This document shows, piece by piece, positions 33,750-44,751 of a DNA stretch of 64,000 nt. Position 1 is the first letter of the stretch, and every line of letters begins with the position of its first letter. Below the pieces are notes generated by a model, which did no database searches, was not told where the DNA came from, and worked only from the letters and a program-made list of their open reading frames with translations. A program made the translations under genes and the position numbers. Source of the stretch: Undaria pinnatifida. Lineage: Eukaryota; Sar; Phaeophyceae; Laminariales; Alariaceae. The stretch lies in assembly GCA_012845835.1 (NCBI GenBank), contig JABAKD010000020.1:17086306-17150305 (forward strand), read 5' to 3'.

Positions 33750-33935
33750 CGATCCCGGGACATGACGAGAGCACGGCCGAGGCCGCCCAAGGCAGGGTCG
33801 GGAGGGGCAAGCAAGGTGAGACACTTGCAGGAAACAGCGCGGCGCGAGGTGGACCTCATCTCGAGCTATTTTGAAGACTGCTCAAACCCTGGTCCAAGTC
33901 GGACCCTTCGGCTGCTTTCGTGGAAGTGCGAACAG
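33750..33935 (+). repeat. Module R3, copy 8
   Basis: Unit 2 counterpart of 19950-20130. The plus frame GGASKVRHLQETARREVDL is open here. Confidence 0.65.
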
Positions 33936-34135
33936 TTTTATATGTGTTTTATTTAGTTTTAGTATACATAGCATTTCGTACGGCAAGACAACTAACCTCG
34001 GACCAACACGCGTTCAAAACTACTTTATATTGTTGTACCGTGGACGACAGTCACCCACGAAGGGAAGACGGAGGGCAAGTCCGAGCAGGCAGAGATCGAC
34101 TCTTACGATACTTCACGAAGTATGAGCAGTCTTAC

Positions 34136-35086
34136 CATTGCCGAGGGAGTTCCACCAGAGTTCCTGCTCCAGCAAGAGAGCAAGAACCCCGACCCCCAAC
34201 CCGCGTTGGCGGCCTGTCCGGTAGGCCGCGGAAGTACACCCCCAGGGTCCCCTCGTCCTCCGCCCTCCTGTCCTTCCTCCGCCACCCCTGGTATCACATT
34301 TCCCGATGGTGTGCCACCAGAAGCCCGCCTTGAAGAAAGGAAAAAACCGGTTGCCCAGCCTTTCCTTATGGTCTTTCCGTGGGGCCGTGAAAACCCTGCC
34401 CCACCTCCTGCCTCCCCCCTCCGTCCCCCTCGGCCAGCACTTGCGGCGAGCGTCCCGCCTAGAGCCACGCTGACCACCGAGTCCTCCGATACGCCCCCCT
34501 TCGATGAAGACGAGTCGGCTACGCTGTCGCTGTCATTGCCGCCTCTCACAATACCAACAGGCGCTCCGGACAAAGACGTCGACCTGAATACAATATTGAG
34601 TCATACTGCTGTTAGTATTTACGGGCACAGCTGGCGACATGGTGCTTTTGCTGTGTTTGCACAGCACACTTCTGCTCCATTTCTGTACAGGGGGTGTTGA
34701 AGTGCAACAGATGCTTCAGAGGCACCCACGCCTCGATTGGTTAGGCGACCGCGTACATCGGCGGCCGCGTCTATGGGGAAGTTAGTACTAACGCTACCGC
34801 CTTCGCCGGAACTACCGCTGTGCGTCATGCGTCAAGCCGCCATCAAGTAGGTCAAGGTCCAACACACGGGGGATACCTGTAAGGTTGTAGAGACGCCTAC
34901 AAGTACAACTAAAAACAAACGAACCCGCTACGCATGCCCTTGTGCAATGGACGTTTAAGCACCCAACTCAAGCTACGCCAGCAATAACATACCTTGTCGC
35001 CAACGAAGCGTGAGCAGATCCGCGCGTGCCGCGGTAGTCACCCTGTCCGATGCCCCCGTCGACATTAACACCTTCGCTGCTTCCAT
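34136..35086 (-). CDS. Paralogue 2 of the modular gene, two exons, open frame
   Basis: Exon 1 is 35086-34993 (starts MEAAKVLMST, 94 bp, donor CAAG then GTATGT). Exon 2 is 34563-34136 (428 bp), following an acceptor TTTGTCCGGAG. Joining leaves phase 1 and continues as APVGIVRGG. Exon 2 ends in phase 0 at SGGTPSAM before donor GTAAGA. It contains two copies of a repeat with the pattern GWxxGF(L/F)LS followed by (S/N)SGG or ASGG. Unlike paralogue 1 it has no frameshift. Further 3' exons are not identified, so the gene may be incomplete. The long opposing plus frame (192 codons) lacks splice and start support. Function is unknown. Confidence 0.45.
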
Positions 35087-35836
35087 CGCTGCCGCAGCAA
35101 GGCGCGGTGTCGGCGGGCTATGGAGTACATCGTCGGGGCACGCGTTACGGGAGACCGGAGGAAGGCAACAGGCGACTGTTGGTCAGTGGCGGTGAAACAA
35201 ACACGCTAGCATGAACCAATAGTCTTATCCGTATTGAGAAATGTTCTCGCCACGGTGGGCGCCAGTTCGAACTAGTCGTCGGCGTGAGAGACATCGTCGA
35301 TACGTTTGATACATGCACGGAACGTTACGGTAAGGAGCTAGGGTAACGAATCTGAAACCACCACTATGGAGGGAAAAACAGTCACGAAGCGCGGGGGGGG
35401 CACGATAAAGGAATCCTACGTCATACTGCCAGGTATGATTAACCTCTGGCCCTCTCGTAAATAAAGATTTCGACAAGCCATGCCCTGGGTAACGAAGTTA
35501 AAGACAACTAACCCACCCATGCGACCGCGAAAAGGAAGACGTCCGTCTCAGAGCAGCGCATGATGTAGACATCACTCCTATCGCATTAGATCAATCCCGT
35601 GCATCCAGGAAACTCCGACCTGTATATTACATAGCTAATCTGTACCAGGGTAGGTCTATTTAGCAGACGTAGCATTCAGTACAGCGAGACGACTAACCTC
35701 GGACCAATACGTATGCAAAAGTACATATCGTTGTACCGTGAACGACAGTCATCCATGACGCGAAAATGGAGAGCATGTCGGAGCAGATACAGCGATCGAC
35801 TCTCACCAGACGTCACGCGGTATCGAGCAGTCTCAC

Positions 35837-36105
35837 CATTGCCGAGAGAGCTCCACCAGAGTTCCTGCTCGGGGAAGAGAGCAAGAACCCCGACCGCCAA
35901 CCCGTGTTGGCGGCCTGTCCGGTAGGCCGAGAACGTACTCCCTCAAGGTTCCCTCCTCTTCCGCCTCCCTCTGTCCCCTCAACCCCCGCTGGTCTCACCG
36001 TTGCCGCGGCAGCTCCACCACAGGGTTTTGTCCGGGAAGAGAGCAAGAATCCAATTCGCCAACCCTTGTTGGCGGCCTGTCCGGTAGAACGCGAACAAAA
36101 CGACG
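35837..36105 (-). pseudogene. Partial paralogue 3 of the modular gene (repeat exon)
   Basis: Minus-strand frame with two repeat units, each containing TGQAANxGWRxGFLLSS, ending at SGGALSAM before donor GTGAGA, the same phase 0 end as in paralogues 1 and 2. Downstream sequence (35650-35830) also matches the intron after exon 2 of paralogue 2, so exon and intron were copied together. No start exon is visible. Weakly related repeat material extends to about 36300. Confidence 0.4.
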
Positions 36106-36905
36106 TAAGATATCAATATTCTCTTGAGTGTCACCCCGCCACAGGAACCCCCGCCCCTCGCCATAAAAAAGAAAAGCAACAACAAAAGGCTTTCATTATC
36201 ACCGGGTTTCGTTGGATACCACCCGCCTGAGCCGGTAGGCCTGCCAAACAACTTTTCCAAGCAACACCACAACCCGCGGGGCTTCCAAACAATACAGAAA
36301 CGAAGATCACGGAGAGCATCACCGAAGAGAAGCAGAGCCCTTCCGCACGAGCGGCCCATCGCCTTGGACAGAACGCATTTGTGGTCGTGGCGAATATTGT
36401 TGCCCCGACACAGCCCGCTGCCGTGCGGCCAGCAAGCCACGATCGGAGCCACGATCGCATCTTTCTTCGCCCATCAACAAACCACCCCCTGCTGCACCTG
36501 TGCCTCAAGCTCTGACAAGTGGTAAGCACACGATACGGGTACTGCTACACGTTACAATCACCCCCTTGTCGTCACACTCCCTGGCTCTTTTCGATCAAGT
36601 GGCACGCAAACGATTCGGGTAGTTCTACGCAATGAGATCACCGCCTTGTTTTAGCCCCCCCTTGGTACCACCTGCCTGAAAGCGCCAAAAGATGCCAATT
36701 ATCCCGGCTAGCGGTGTCATCCCCTTGTTATTACCCGGCTGCTGCCTCGGTGGGTGGGCCCCGTGTATCAATTCTTGCTCATCGTACCGCTATCACGCCC
36801 CTCGACACCCCCCCCCCGTACGAAAAACCACCTCCAGGTGGTAAATAAAGCAAACCTCGAACAAACAATCCGGTTATCACAGGTGCTCTTTAGGTACCAC
36901 CGGTT
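36106..36905. other. Degenerate repeats related to the modular gene
   Basis: Contains open frames on both strands without domains, an 81-bp tandem pair at about 36518-36660 (AAGTGG.A.GCA.ACGAT.CGGGTA) and recurrent ACCACC(C/T)GCCTGA words. No gene is supported. Confidence 0.35.
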
Positions 36906-36909
36906 GCAG

Positions 36910-36970
36910 GAAACCACCCCGGGTGATGCACAAAGCAAAACGCGAAGCACGTATCACCCGGGGTGGTTTC
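36910..36970. other. Perfect 18-bp inverted repeat (hairpin)
   Basis: GAAACCACCCCGGGTGAT (36910-36927) is the exact reverse complement of 36953-36970, with a 25-nt spacer. No loop homology to known structured RNAs is recognised. Confidence 0.85.
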
Positions 36971-37099
36971 TTACGTCCAATACGGTAATCGTGTTTTTTT
37001 GGTTTCATGTATAAATGGCGATTGATTGTTCCACGAAAGTAGTCGGTAGTGCTATTGGGTATGCCATTCGAGTACATACACGTGCAGCTCTAGCTACCG

Positions 37100-37108
37100 A
37101 TAAGCCGA

Positions 37109-37143
<35 letters not shown>

Positions 37144-37290
37144 CAAGGGCTCCGCATGGGCGCCGGCATTCGCCGGCACCCATGCTTCGGGCAGGGCAGG
37201 GCAGCACCTCGACCACTTAAGGTGTAGCTGTCCGATTTGGCATGCATTGAACTTTAAAGTAATGCCAAGAGTTTGATACGAACATGGGAT
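37100..37290 (-). repeat. Inverted end fragment of module D with hairpin and (TA)n
   Basis: (TA)n at 37119-37141 is followed by a hairpin at 37154-37185 (GCATGGGCGCCGG / CCGGCACCCATGC) and sequence matching 31300-31430 in reverse. Confidence 0.7.
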
Positions 37291-37511
37291 TATGAAAGTC
37301 ATGCTTTGACAAAAGAAAAAACGTAATATTTTACAACAAAGAAGGCAAGGATAGGCGAAACAAAACTATGTTAAATGCGCCGTCATGTAAAAGTTGGCGT
37401 CTATCAAACAAAAATACCGAAAAGAGTATTATTGAGAACCTGCGTCGCCTCTAGGCGAAACAAAAGAGGCCTTAGCATTAATGAAGAGACTGCACTGCTG
37501 TCCCCGTGGCA

Positions 37512-37886
37512 ATGGAGGTTCGAAGTCGACAGGATGCAAAGTCGGTTTGCATCAAACGTCTACATGAGGACATGTCAGCCGGCGAGGTTTTGGAAGAAGA
37601 TTGCTTTGTTTGTTACGTGAAGGCTGTCGCATTGATTGATCTGCGTGGTCGCGGACGAGGAGGAAAACGTAGAAGAGGAGGGCGATCTCTCGTTGAGGCG
37701 GCGTTGTCTAAGATTGGTGCGGGGGTGGCTTTGCTCGTACGGGAGGTTGGCGTAGCGCTTCTTCTCTGTTTTTTCTCGGGAAGGCGGGATATGTGTGTCT
37801 GCTGTCTTTTCTTCGTGGGGGCTTTCACGTTGTCGAAATCGGACGCGTCCCCTCAATGCATAATATCCAGAGTGTCTCTACCATGA
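37512..37886 (+). CDS. Hypothetical 124-residue protein
   Basis: ATG at 37512 gives MEVRSRQDAKSVCIKRLHED, then an Arg/Gly-rich block (RGRGRGGKRRRGG) at about residues 48-60. Hydrophobic segments follow at about 74-90 (GVALLVREVGVALLLCFF) and 96-106 (CVCCLFFVGAF), ending RVSLP. The RG block resembles nucleic-acid-binding tails, and the hydrophobic segments suggest a membrane anchor. No family is recognised. An overlapping frame from 37375 (MRRHVKVGVYQ) is also open, and a splice from it cannot be excluded. The spacer after it (37887-37969) is AT-rich. Confidence 0.3.
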   Translation: MEVRSRQDAKSVCIKRLHEDMSAGEVLEEDCFVCYVKAVALIDLRGRGRGGKRRRGGRSLVEAALSKIGAGVALLVREVGVALLLCFFSGRRDMCVCCLFFVGAFTLSKSDASPQCIISRVSLP

Positions 37887-37969
37887 CGACTGCTGATAGT
37901 GCCGTGCGTATTTCGTAGAGACTGACATATTATTTACTGGTAGTAATAATAATATACCTTTGCAACATT

Positions 37970-38312
37970 TTTTTTTCTTCATCCCATTTATTATCCCCGC
38001 ACCACTCTCGCGCTCCCTCCCAGTAGTAACTCAGATCCGGGGTCAAATAGCGGGCCCTCCTGCTCCCTTCCCATTTCGGCACGTGCTTTCATTTTTACCG
38101 CGAGGAGAATCCAGCATTTTCTTCCCTCGTCGACTCGCGTCGAACCAACCCACGCTGCTAGGCGCTCTCAGCAGTTAGCTGATCCCTGTTTTTTTTTGCA
38201 TTTTTGCAAATAAAGTCAAATCTCATCGTGGTGGGTGTCGAACTCAAGGACAACCAAACGTTAGTAGCATTCGAGGGTAAAACCACTATTACTAATAGAC
38301 CACCGGGGCGGC
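37970..38312 (-). mobile_element. SINE-1, inverted copy
   Basis: Reverse complement of the SINE-1 consensus: head GCCCCGGTGGTCTA at 38312 (with a short insertion between GGTCTA and GTGGTT), box B-like GAGTTCGACACCC, body with GCGTGGGTTGGTTCGACGCG and a tail ending in poly-A (plus-strand poly-T near 37970). Confidence 0.75.
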
Positions 38313-39628
38313 CGGCTGACAATTGATTAAAACAAAACAGGATCTTTGCATGGAGATTACATTCCCTCCCCCATATTGTATGATATTACGATGGTTGACG
38401 CGATATGTAAAGAATAAAGCGCCAAATACTTAAATATCAGCGTACGCGGAGTTTTAGTTATCATGAATAACGAACGACCGCGACGGCAGAGCACGGCAAA
38501 GCATAGCGCTTCGCTCTGCTGAGCTAGCGGTGCGCTGCTGAGCTGAGCCGCAGGGCATCGCAGGGCACTGCACGGCGCTTCGTTGCTGTAAGCTATAGCG
38601 CTGCGATGGGGTGCTGGGCGGTGTCGAGCTGATGAGCCAAGCCCAGATCTCAGCCGATGAAGCTTCGTCAAGTACAAAACAAATGGTGCGAATCAAAGAA
38701 AAGCTATAGCTGGACCGTTCCGCAACTAATGCACAGGCGGCAAATTGGCGGCAAATGGTAGGAGGTTCAACTTACTAGACAAAAAGGAAGAAAAATCGCG
38801 ACAAGGTTCAAAATCGTGTTGGCAGAAAAACCAAATTTGCAGGAAGCAGCTGAAAGGTCAAGAAACAGGCAATATTTTCGTTGTTGTTGTTGTTGTCGTT
38901 CTCACATTAACTCGCATAATCAAGTCCGTGGTCACAGGACAGGCTCCAGTCACTTTGGAGCTGAGGAATACCCTAGGGGAAAAACACAAACCAAAGGTGG
39001 TACACGCATAAATCACAGCTGACGCAATTCATGCCTCCACCAGAAACATATAAAAGTAAAATCGGGAGTCATTCTACGATGTGCCAGGTCCATACCGGTG
39101 CATACGTCTCATTACTCGCGCCTGGAAAAACCGACTATACCGCTTGCCACCCAAGAAAGACGACCACGTATATATTACACGTGGTATCTATCACTACGCA
39201 TACGCACAACAGACGCAAGTCAATTGGAAAAAAGAAACAAAGAAGAGAAAGGAAAGGAAATGGGCGCATGGGGCCAAGAAAAAGAAAAGGTGAATAATTT
39301 TTGGGGGGTCTACTGGCGAGTCTGCCACCAGAACGATGCCACGTGGTTTTCGACGATCTACAGCAGTACTACGAACGACTTCCGATACACCCACCGAAGC
39401 ACGGACTACCGGCGAATTACGCGATCGACAGCTGGCCGTGGTTGTCACGTGTCTCTGTGTTGGGGGCCCCTGTGCGCTGCCTCTTGTTGGCTCTTGTTTG
39501 GGTAAAACATGCGGTGTGCTCGATGGTCTCACGGCAGCAGCACACCAGAATCAGAACGTCCGCTCGTACGACGTATCATTCTTACAGGAAATGTAATATT
39601 TTTTTCTCCATCAATAGGAACATAAAAC
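38313..39628. other. Gene-poor spacer with small open frames
   Basis: A GC-rich stretch with GCTGAGC/GCACGGC words lies at 38480-38600. An 88-codon frame at 39031-39297 (MPPPETYKSK, Lys/Arg-rich tail) and a 132-codon frame from 39301 without ATG are open but unrecognised. Confidence 0.3.
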
Positions 39629-39629
39629 G

Positions 39630-40556
39630 GTTGTTATATATTGGACAGAGTGATGCGTGTACGACTAAACTTGCCAACGGCACTCGTACTGCACTTTGAG
39701 CTATCTTCTGTGGTTCTGGTTGCTACTAGTTGCTGCAGTATGTGCTAGAAGTTTCGCCCTTCGGCTACTGCTGCTGCACCTGATGTTGTGTGCTTGCCAA
39801 TGTTGTCAGTTGGCGTTCATGCTCGTCGTACATACTGCTGTTCTTACCCAGTACGTACGGGTTTCCTCGTACCTCGACGGCACGACGACGAGCTCAAAAC
39901 AGAAGAGAGGTGACATGAAATGGCATGGACAATGGCCACATAGAAGCGAGCACAGCGGGATAGTTCGCTGCGAATCAACCGCACTCGTTCATGCCTACAG
40001 CAGAGGCTACCTGGAGTGTCAGCGGCCGTGCTAAAGCCAGGGCCAAAGGCCGAAGAGACGGCTCTTTTACCTGCTTGGTTTTGTCTCGAGATTCTGTTAT
40101 ATATATTGGACAGAGTGATGCGTGTACGACTAAACTTGCCAACTTGTACTGCACTTTGAGCTATCTGCTGTGGTTCTGGTTGCTACTAATTGCTGCAGTA
40201 TGTGCTAGAAGTTTTGATCTTCGGCTACTGCTGCTGCACCTGATATTGTGTGTTTGCCAATGTTGTCAGTTGGCGTTCATGCTCGTCGTACATACTGCTG
40301 TTCTCACCCAGTACGTAAGAGTTTCCTCGTACCTCGACGGCACGACGACGAGCTCAAAACAGAACGGAGGTGACATGAAATGGCGTGGACAATGGCCACA
40401 TAGAAGCGAGCACAGCGGGATAGTTCGCTGCGAATCAACCGCACTCGTTCATGCCTACAGCAGAGGCTGCCTGGAGTGTCAGCGGTCATGCTAAAGCCAG
40501 GGCCAAAGGCCGAAGAGACGGCTCTACCTGCTTGGTTTTGTCTCGAGATTCTGCTA
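39630..40556 (+). repeat. 465-bp tandem duplication with conserved frame
   Basis: Copies begin near 39630 and 40095 (landmark TTGGACAGAGTGATGCGTGT at 39641 and 40106). They are about 95 percent alike. A frame of about 105 codons containing LLLVAAVCARSF.LRLLLLHL and HTAVLTQYVRVSSYLDGTTT is open in both. An ATG-initiated version spans 39991-40494, running from the end of copy 1 through copy 2. It is hydrophobic at the start and basic at the end. No family is recognised. Confidence 0.75.
39991..40494 (+). CDS. Hypothetical 167-residue protein in the tandem duplication
   Basis: Starts MPTAEATWSVSGRAKARAKG in copy 1 and continues through copy 2. A Leu/Cys-rich hydrophobic segment (about residues 58-95, including LWFWLLLIAAVCARSF) could be membrane-spanning. 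The tail is polar (DMKWRGQWPHRSEHSG). The frame is conserved between repeat copies with few changes, but two nearly identical copies cannot prove selection. Unknown function. Confidence 0.25.
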   Translation: MPTAEATWSVSGRAKARAKGRRDGSFTCLVLSRDSVIYIGQSDACTTKLANLYCTLSYLLWFWLLLIAAVCARSFDLRLLLLHLILCVCQCCQLAFMLVVHTAVLTQYVRVSSYLDGTTTSSKQNGGDMKWRGQWPHRSEHSGIVRCESTALVHAYSRGCLECQRSC

Positions 40557-40924
40557 CATGAAAATGTCATGATTCCATGGGTTGGGAGTTATTTTGTCAC
40601 GAAACGTTTTGCCGTCGGTAATTTGTGTCGTGAAGTTGTTGGATATCGTCGGTAGCTTGTGTCACGTTTTAGGTGAACCCACACTAAAAAAATTAATTTC
40701 CAGCTGGCAAAACGAGCAGAAACAAAAGCAATAAAAAGACCGGGCAAGAAACCAAACGAATTATTAATAGTAAAAAACTACAGCAAAGAAACCAACGCTC
40801 GAGAGTATGCCACCGCAAAATTCCAAAAATTATCACGTACCGTTTGGAAATGATGCCAATTTTGTAAATCATTCAGGCGTTGTAGCCATTAAGATTCAAC
40901 ATTTTTTCCAAAAATCCTCCTCGA
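40557..40924. other. AT-rich spacer
   Basis: Contains a diffuse pair TCGTCGGTA.(A/C)TTGTGTC near 40610-40665. Nothing else is seen. Confidence 0.3.
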
Positions 40925-41100
40925 CATGCGGTATGTTTGCAACTTCTCGCTCGTCTCGCTCGGCACCCGTCCGCGTTCACGTCGATGTGCGGAACGGACA
41001 CGGCAGCGCCCCCCGAAGGCGGCGCTCGAACCAAGCTATATTCGACCGAGAATTCCAGTTCCGCGAATCGCATGCTTCGGCCGAGACAAAAAACTCCTGA
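40925..41100 (-). repeat. Interspersed module A, inverted copy
   Basis: Reverse complement of the module A core, including GAATTCCAGTTCCGCGAATC on the plus strand. It is diverged but complete over about 170 bp. Confidence 0.7.
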
Positions 41101-42100
41101 CCAAATACATGACACCCAAGGGAATGATTTTATATATATTTATATAGATTTTTCACTTACTTCTGCCGACGACACCTGCTGTCAACTGGTTGCTTCGGGG
41201 GCACAACTACCGCTACAGCATGATACCTGGTACGTGTATCTTTCCAGGCATGTCTAGGATGCAGGCTCCGATGCATCATCACATCTTCACCACGTGTGCT
41301 GGGTGTCTTGTTAAAAACCTGCGCCATACAATCAAACTAGGGCTTCCGCAGAAAGGTTTGAACAGAGGGCTCGGTAATGCCTCATTTTGATTCCTGTCTC
41401 CTACATGCGAATAGGCCGACAAGCCAATACGCTACCCTTTGCCCGTACCAGGTACTCCTAATCCTGGACCTTTACATTTAGGGCCGGTACATATTTTCAG
41501 TATTAAGTATACTCGAACAGTAGATTGAAACTTAGAGAACCTCCCGAGAGCGGCTCAAAAGCCCGGGTATGGGTACGACTCAAATGCGACCTCAATACCT
41601 TACCCGGAACGTACAACATGTTTAACTTTAAGTACGACCTCCGGCGCTTACCCATACTTTCCTCTCCATAAAATGTAATAAATCCGGGGGCCGATATGCT
41701 GAACTTAGTGTAGAACGCACCCTCGCCCAAATAAGAACCCGTCTGTGGTCAGTATGTCTGTCTCTTATTAGCCGTCTTGTACCTGGTGCTGTGTAGGAAC
41801 CATTTATACACATACCGACGCATATGATACTGCACGGTAGTGAAGACGAGAGAGGATGCAGGGGGCGCAAAACGTCGCTCGCTCGAGAATTCTAACAGCA
41901 TTCGAAAACCAAGAAAGCTGATGCCCGGGGTGCAAATGTCCACGTTTGAACCGGTAGCGTACATATAACATGCAAATGCAGCAGAAAGCACTACAGCAGT
42001 ACCAGCAGCGGGCGTGGAGGTCGATTCTCCTTTAGGTACAGGAGGGGGGCTGCGGTTTAAGAGAGCTCGATTCAACAGAATGCCGAGTTAGCATGCCACA
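41101..42100. other. Gene-poor spacer
   Basis: No convincing gene. GTACGACT.AAATGCGACCT-like words and short frames of 70-108 codons are seen on the minus strand without domains. Confidence 0.3.
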
Positions 42101-42102
42101 AT

Positions 42103-43798
42103 GGACAGGCAAAAACAGTTACACACTTGAGGCCGCGGGAGTCATATCCACCCCCCATCCCCGGGTTCCGGCTAACTCTATGCTCTATTAATAGATACTT
42201 TTTCGGTGCAGTAAATGGCGCCGCATTTTCACACGACGCGTGTCGACCTTCAGAAAGGTTCGTGGCTTAGCAGTAGCGGGGGTAACTTGTTAGTGTTGAA
42301 TCCACAGCAGCTCGTGATTCTACTCAGATTGGCCGTCCGAGCGTTTTCAACGGAGGTCCACACCTCGACTTTGGGGTGCTGCAGTGGTTTAGAATTGGTC
42401 GGCATTCAGAAGGCACGAAAGGAAACAACATGTTACGGCAGGTGCACCCAAATGACTAAGGCTCCCAACGGTTGTCTGTAGCTCGGATGACACCATCGTG
42501 TATTCATCTAGACAGTCTTGAATTATTGCATACAAGGGTATATACAACATACCATAAGTACCATTCGAGGTGGTACTCATATTATACGCAAGTCAAAAAC
42601 CACTAGCATTCACGTAAAAGCAGCATCACGTGAAAGACATTGCTCCCATCCATCTCATAGTTTACCTTTGAAACATTGGGCATCTGCATTTAGCACGCAG
42701 GTAGAATCCTTTGCTCGCGTCCACCTCCGTTTCCTTCCCCCCACCACCACACGCACCCCTCCCCCGCCGCTCCAGCTAAAATCAACATCCGCCAGAACAA
42801 AAAAACACGACCCAACAGGTGATATCACGTCTTTACCTTCCGAGCTATCCACGCAGTAGCTCCACTTCATCTACACGGTCTTCAAGTTCAAGTTAACCTC
42901 CCCTTCCCCGACACCCCCACCATCGCCTAGACCTAACACCACGCGTACAGTAAGCTCCGAAACAATCTATACACTTATGAGACCTGAAAATGTTGGAACC
43001 CCCTCCCTCCCTTCAAAACCCCGCCCTCCCTTCACTAGTTGTACGAATACAGTATTTACATAATAAGCTGATGCATTCCACAGCCGTCAGATTTTGTTCC
43101 CCTCAAAAAACGTGTTATCATTTCCGTGCACAGATTGATGAAGACCACTCTGTTGACCCTGGTACAGCTAGTCCTAACGGGAGTCGCCCACCTATATCCT
43201 TAACAAGGACATACACCCAGTAATACGCGCGATCGGAGTATCACACAGCTTTGCAAATATGACTTTCGACGAAATCTTCGATCTCACAGCTGTAGTGTAG
43301 TTTTTTTTTCAATAAAAAGTCGACCCCCAACTGAAAGTCGGATGCACCGATGCACCGGGCAGCAGTCGCACGCAGGCAGAAACGGCACACGAGGTGATTT
43401 CGTGACCTCAAATTTGCCATCTATTAAATAGCATAATGAAAAAGTTGAAAATAGTTGAAATTCGAAGAAATAGGTGCTTGCGCACTAGGCAATATTTTGT
43501 AGCATGTGCCACCATGGCTACAGCACGTGTGAACAAACGGGTTCCACCAAAAGTTAGCTGCTTCACGGATCTTTTGAAGTAGTGACAACTCGTCCCCGAC
43601 AAAGGTGTGGACCAAAAAAAGTCGTCGGTATTTGAGGTAGTCAAGCATTGGGCTCAAAATAGGGCAACAAAGGGATAGAAAACTCTGGATTCTTGAGGAT
43701 TTGCATCAGTTTCTCTTACAGTACCTAAGAGAAGATGGTCTTGGGGTTAATTATCTTAACTCTATTTCCAAGTCGTTGGCATTCTTGACGAAACGCCT
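42103..43798. repeat. Duplicated module U, copy 1, interrupted
   Basis: 42103-42490 and 43318-43798 match 44752-45693 (for example CCACAGCAGCT.GTGATTCTAC and CACCTCGACTTTG.GGTGCTGCAG). The middle is an inverted family G element. The last part can be read on plus as ILEDLHQFLLQYLREDGLGV, which resembles a helix-rich SAM-like segment, but the frame is not held in copy 2. Confidence 0.65.
42660..43320 (-). mobile_element. Family G element, inverted and partial
   Basis: Reverse complement of 31505-31760 and related parts, ending with GATCTCACAGCTGTAGTG near 43290. The terminal repeat word is present at this edge only. The poly-G runs are replaced by short C-rich stretches. Confidence 0.6.
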
Positions 43799-44751
43799 AC
43801 CCGCGCCTACTTGACAGAATACTTCTTAGGGACCCCCCACGCACCTGCGTCGCTTTGCCCACAAAACAAAAAAGGTGGTACAACCAATAACGCTAAACTT
43901 TATTGAAACCGGGATTTTGTCGAAAACAGCCCCGCGCAATTCCCTGTGGGTCCTGCAGCGCTCTGTGCTCGTCCACTGCCGCCGTGCTTCCCACTGAAGC
44001 CTTCACATGACATACCACGCCCGTAGGAACCCCATAAATTCATTATATAGTATGATACGTACTCGGTTTTAGCCTTCGTCTTGGTAGAATCGGAGAAATC
44101 CAGTGCGCCGCGGCCACGGAGTGTATCGCTTGCAAATTGCGGATTTGCTACGTACGCCCCCAGCAACCGCGCCGCCAGTTTAGGCAACTTGCACGGTCAC
44201 TGTCGCGGTGGTAAACGTTGATGATTCGTGCCCCAAGACTCGCCGTGTGCTCGTGTATACAAGCAGGAAAGGTACTCCGGGGTGGTGGACTTGTTTTATT
44301 TATGTCACCGACGCTGCAATCGGCTGGAGACGTGCTTCGAAAAAACAAAGAAAAGTGAAAAAAAAAACACTGCGTTGTACAGTGGTATCGCTGGATCAGA
44401 GAAATAAAACGTTTTACAAAAAATTACTCGTACTTACGTACTGGCGCTTAATATCGCTACTACAGCGGTAAAACAGTAACTTGGACACAGCAGTGGGGGA
44501 GAAAAAAAATCCAACGACCTGGAACCACATTTTCACACTCTGCCACACGACAGACTGCTGTCGTGGTCCTTACAGGCCACTACAACTGCTGCCGCTTTGC
44601 CACACTGCAGTGAGAGCAACCAAGATTCTATCGCAGGGCGGTGCCCTTTTCGATTAGAGGCGACTCTAGAGTTAATATGGCCGAATTACGGATCTGGTAC
44701 AACCAAAAACGGTGGTAGAGGTGCGTCCAGGTGTAAATTTCTTCATGTATT
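43799..44751. other. Spacer with one unexplained minus-strand frame
   Basis: Minus 43900-44187 (no ATG at the 5' end) encodes KLAARLLGAYVANPQFASD and KTEYVSYYIMNLWGSYGRGM with protein-like composition. It might be an exon, but no flanking splice pair could be confirmed. The rest holds nothing supportable. Confidence 0.25.

Larger units (their letters stand above)
21745..35546 (+). repeat. Tandem segmental duplication, unit 2
   Basis: Collinear with unit 1 and joined to it at 21744/21745. It is longer because of the foldback element (22813-24069), the block 24619-26269 with tRNA-like repeats, the local SINE amplification (27100-27965) and the G-rich element (about 31505-32615). It ends at AAAAGGAAGACGTCCGT, the same sequence that ends unit 1, after which single-copy sequence begins. 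Confidence 0.85.

Noticed and set aside
34122-34700. 192-codon plus-strand frame opposite paralogue 2
   Set aside because: It crosses the inferred intron boundaries of the minus gene, and the conserved donor change GTGAG/GTAAG fits minus-strand splicing.
39301-39699. Copia Gag-like segment (LLASLPPER)
   Set aside because: Only the short LLASLP match; no ATG, no zinc knuckle, and it runs into the tandem repeat.
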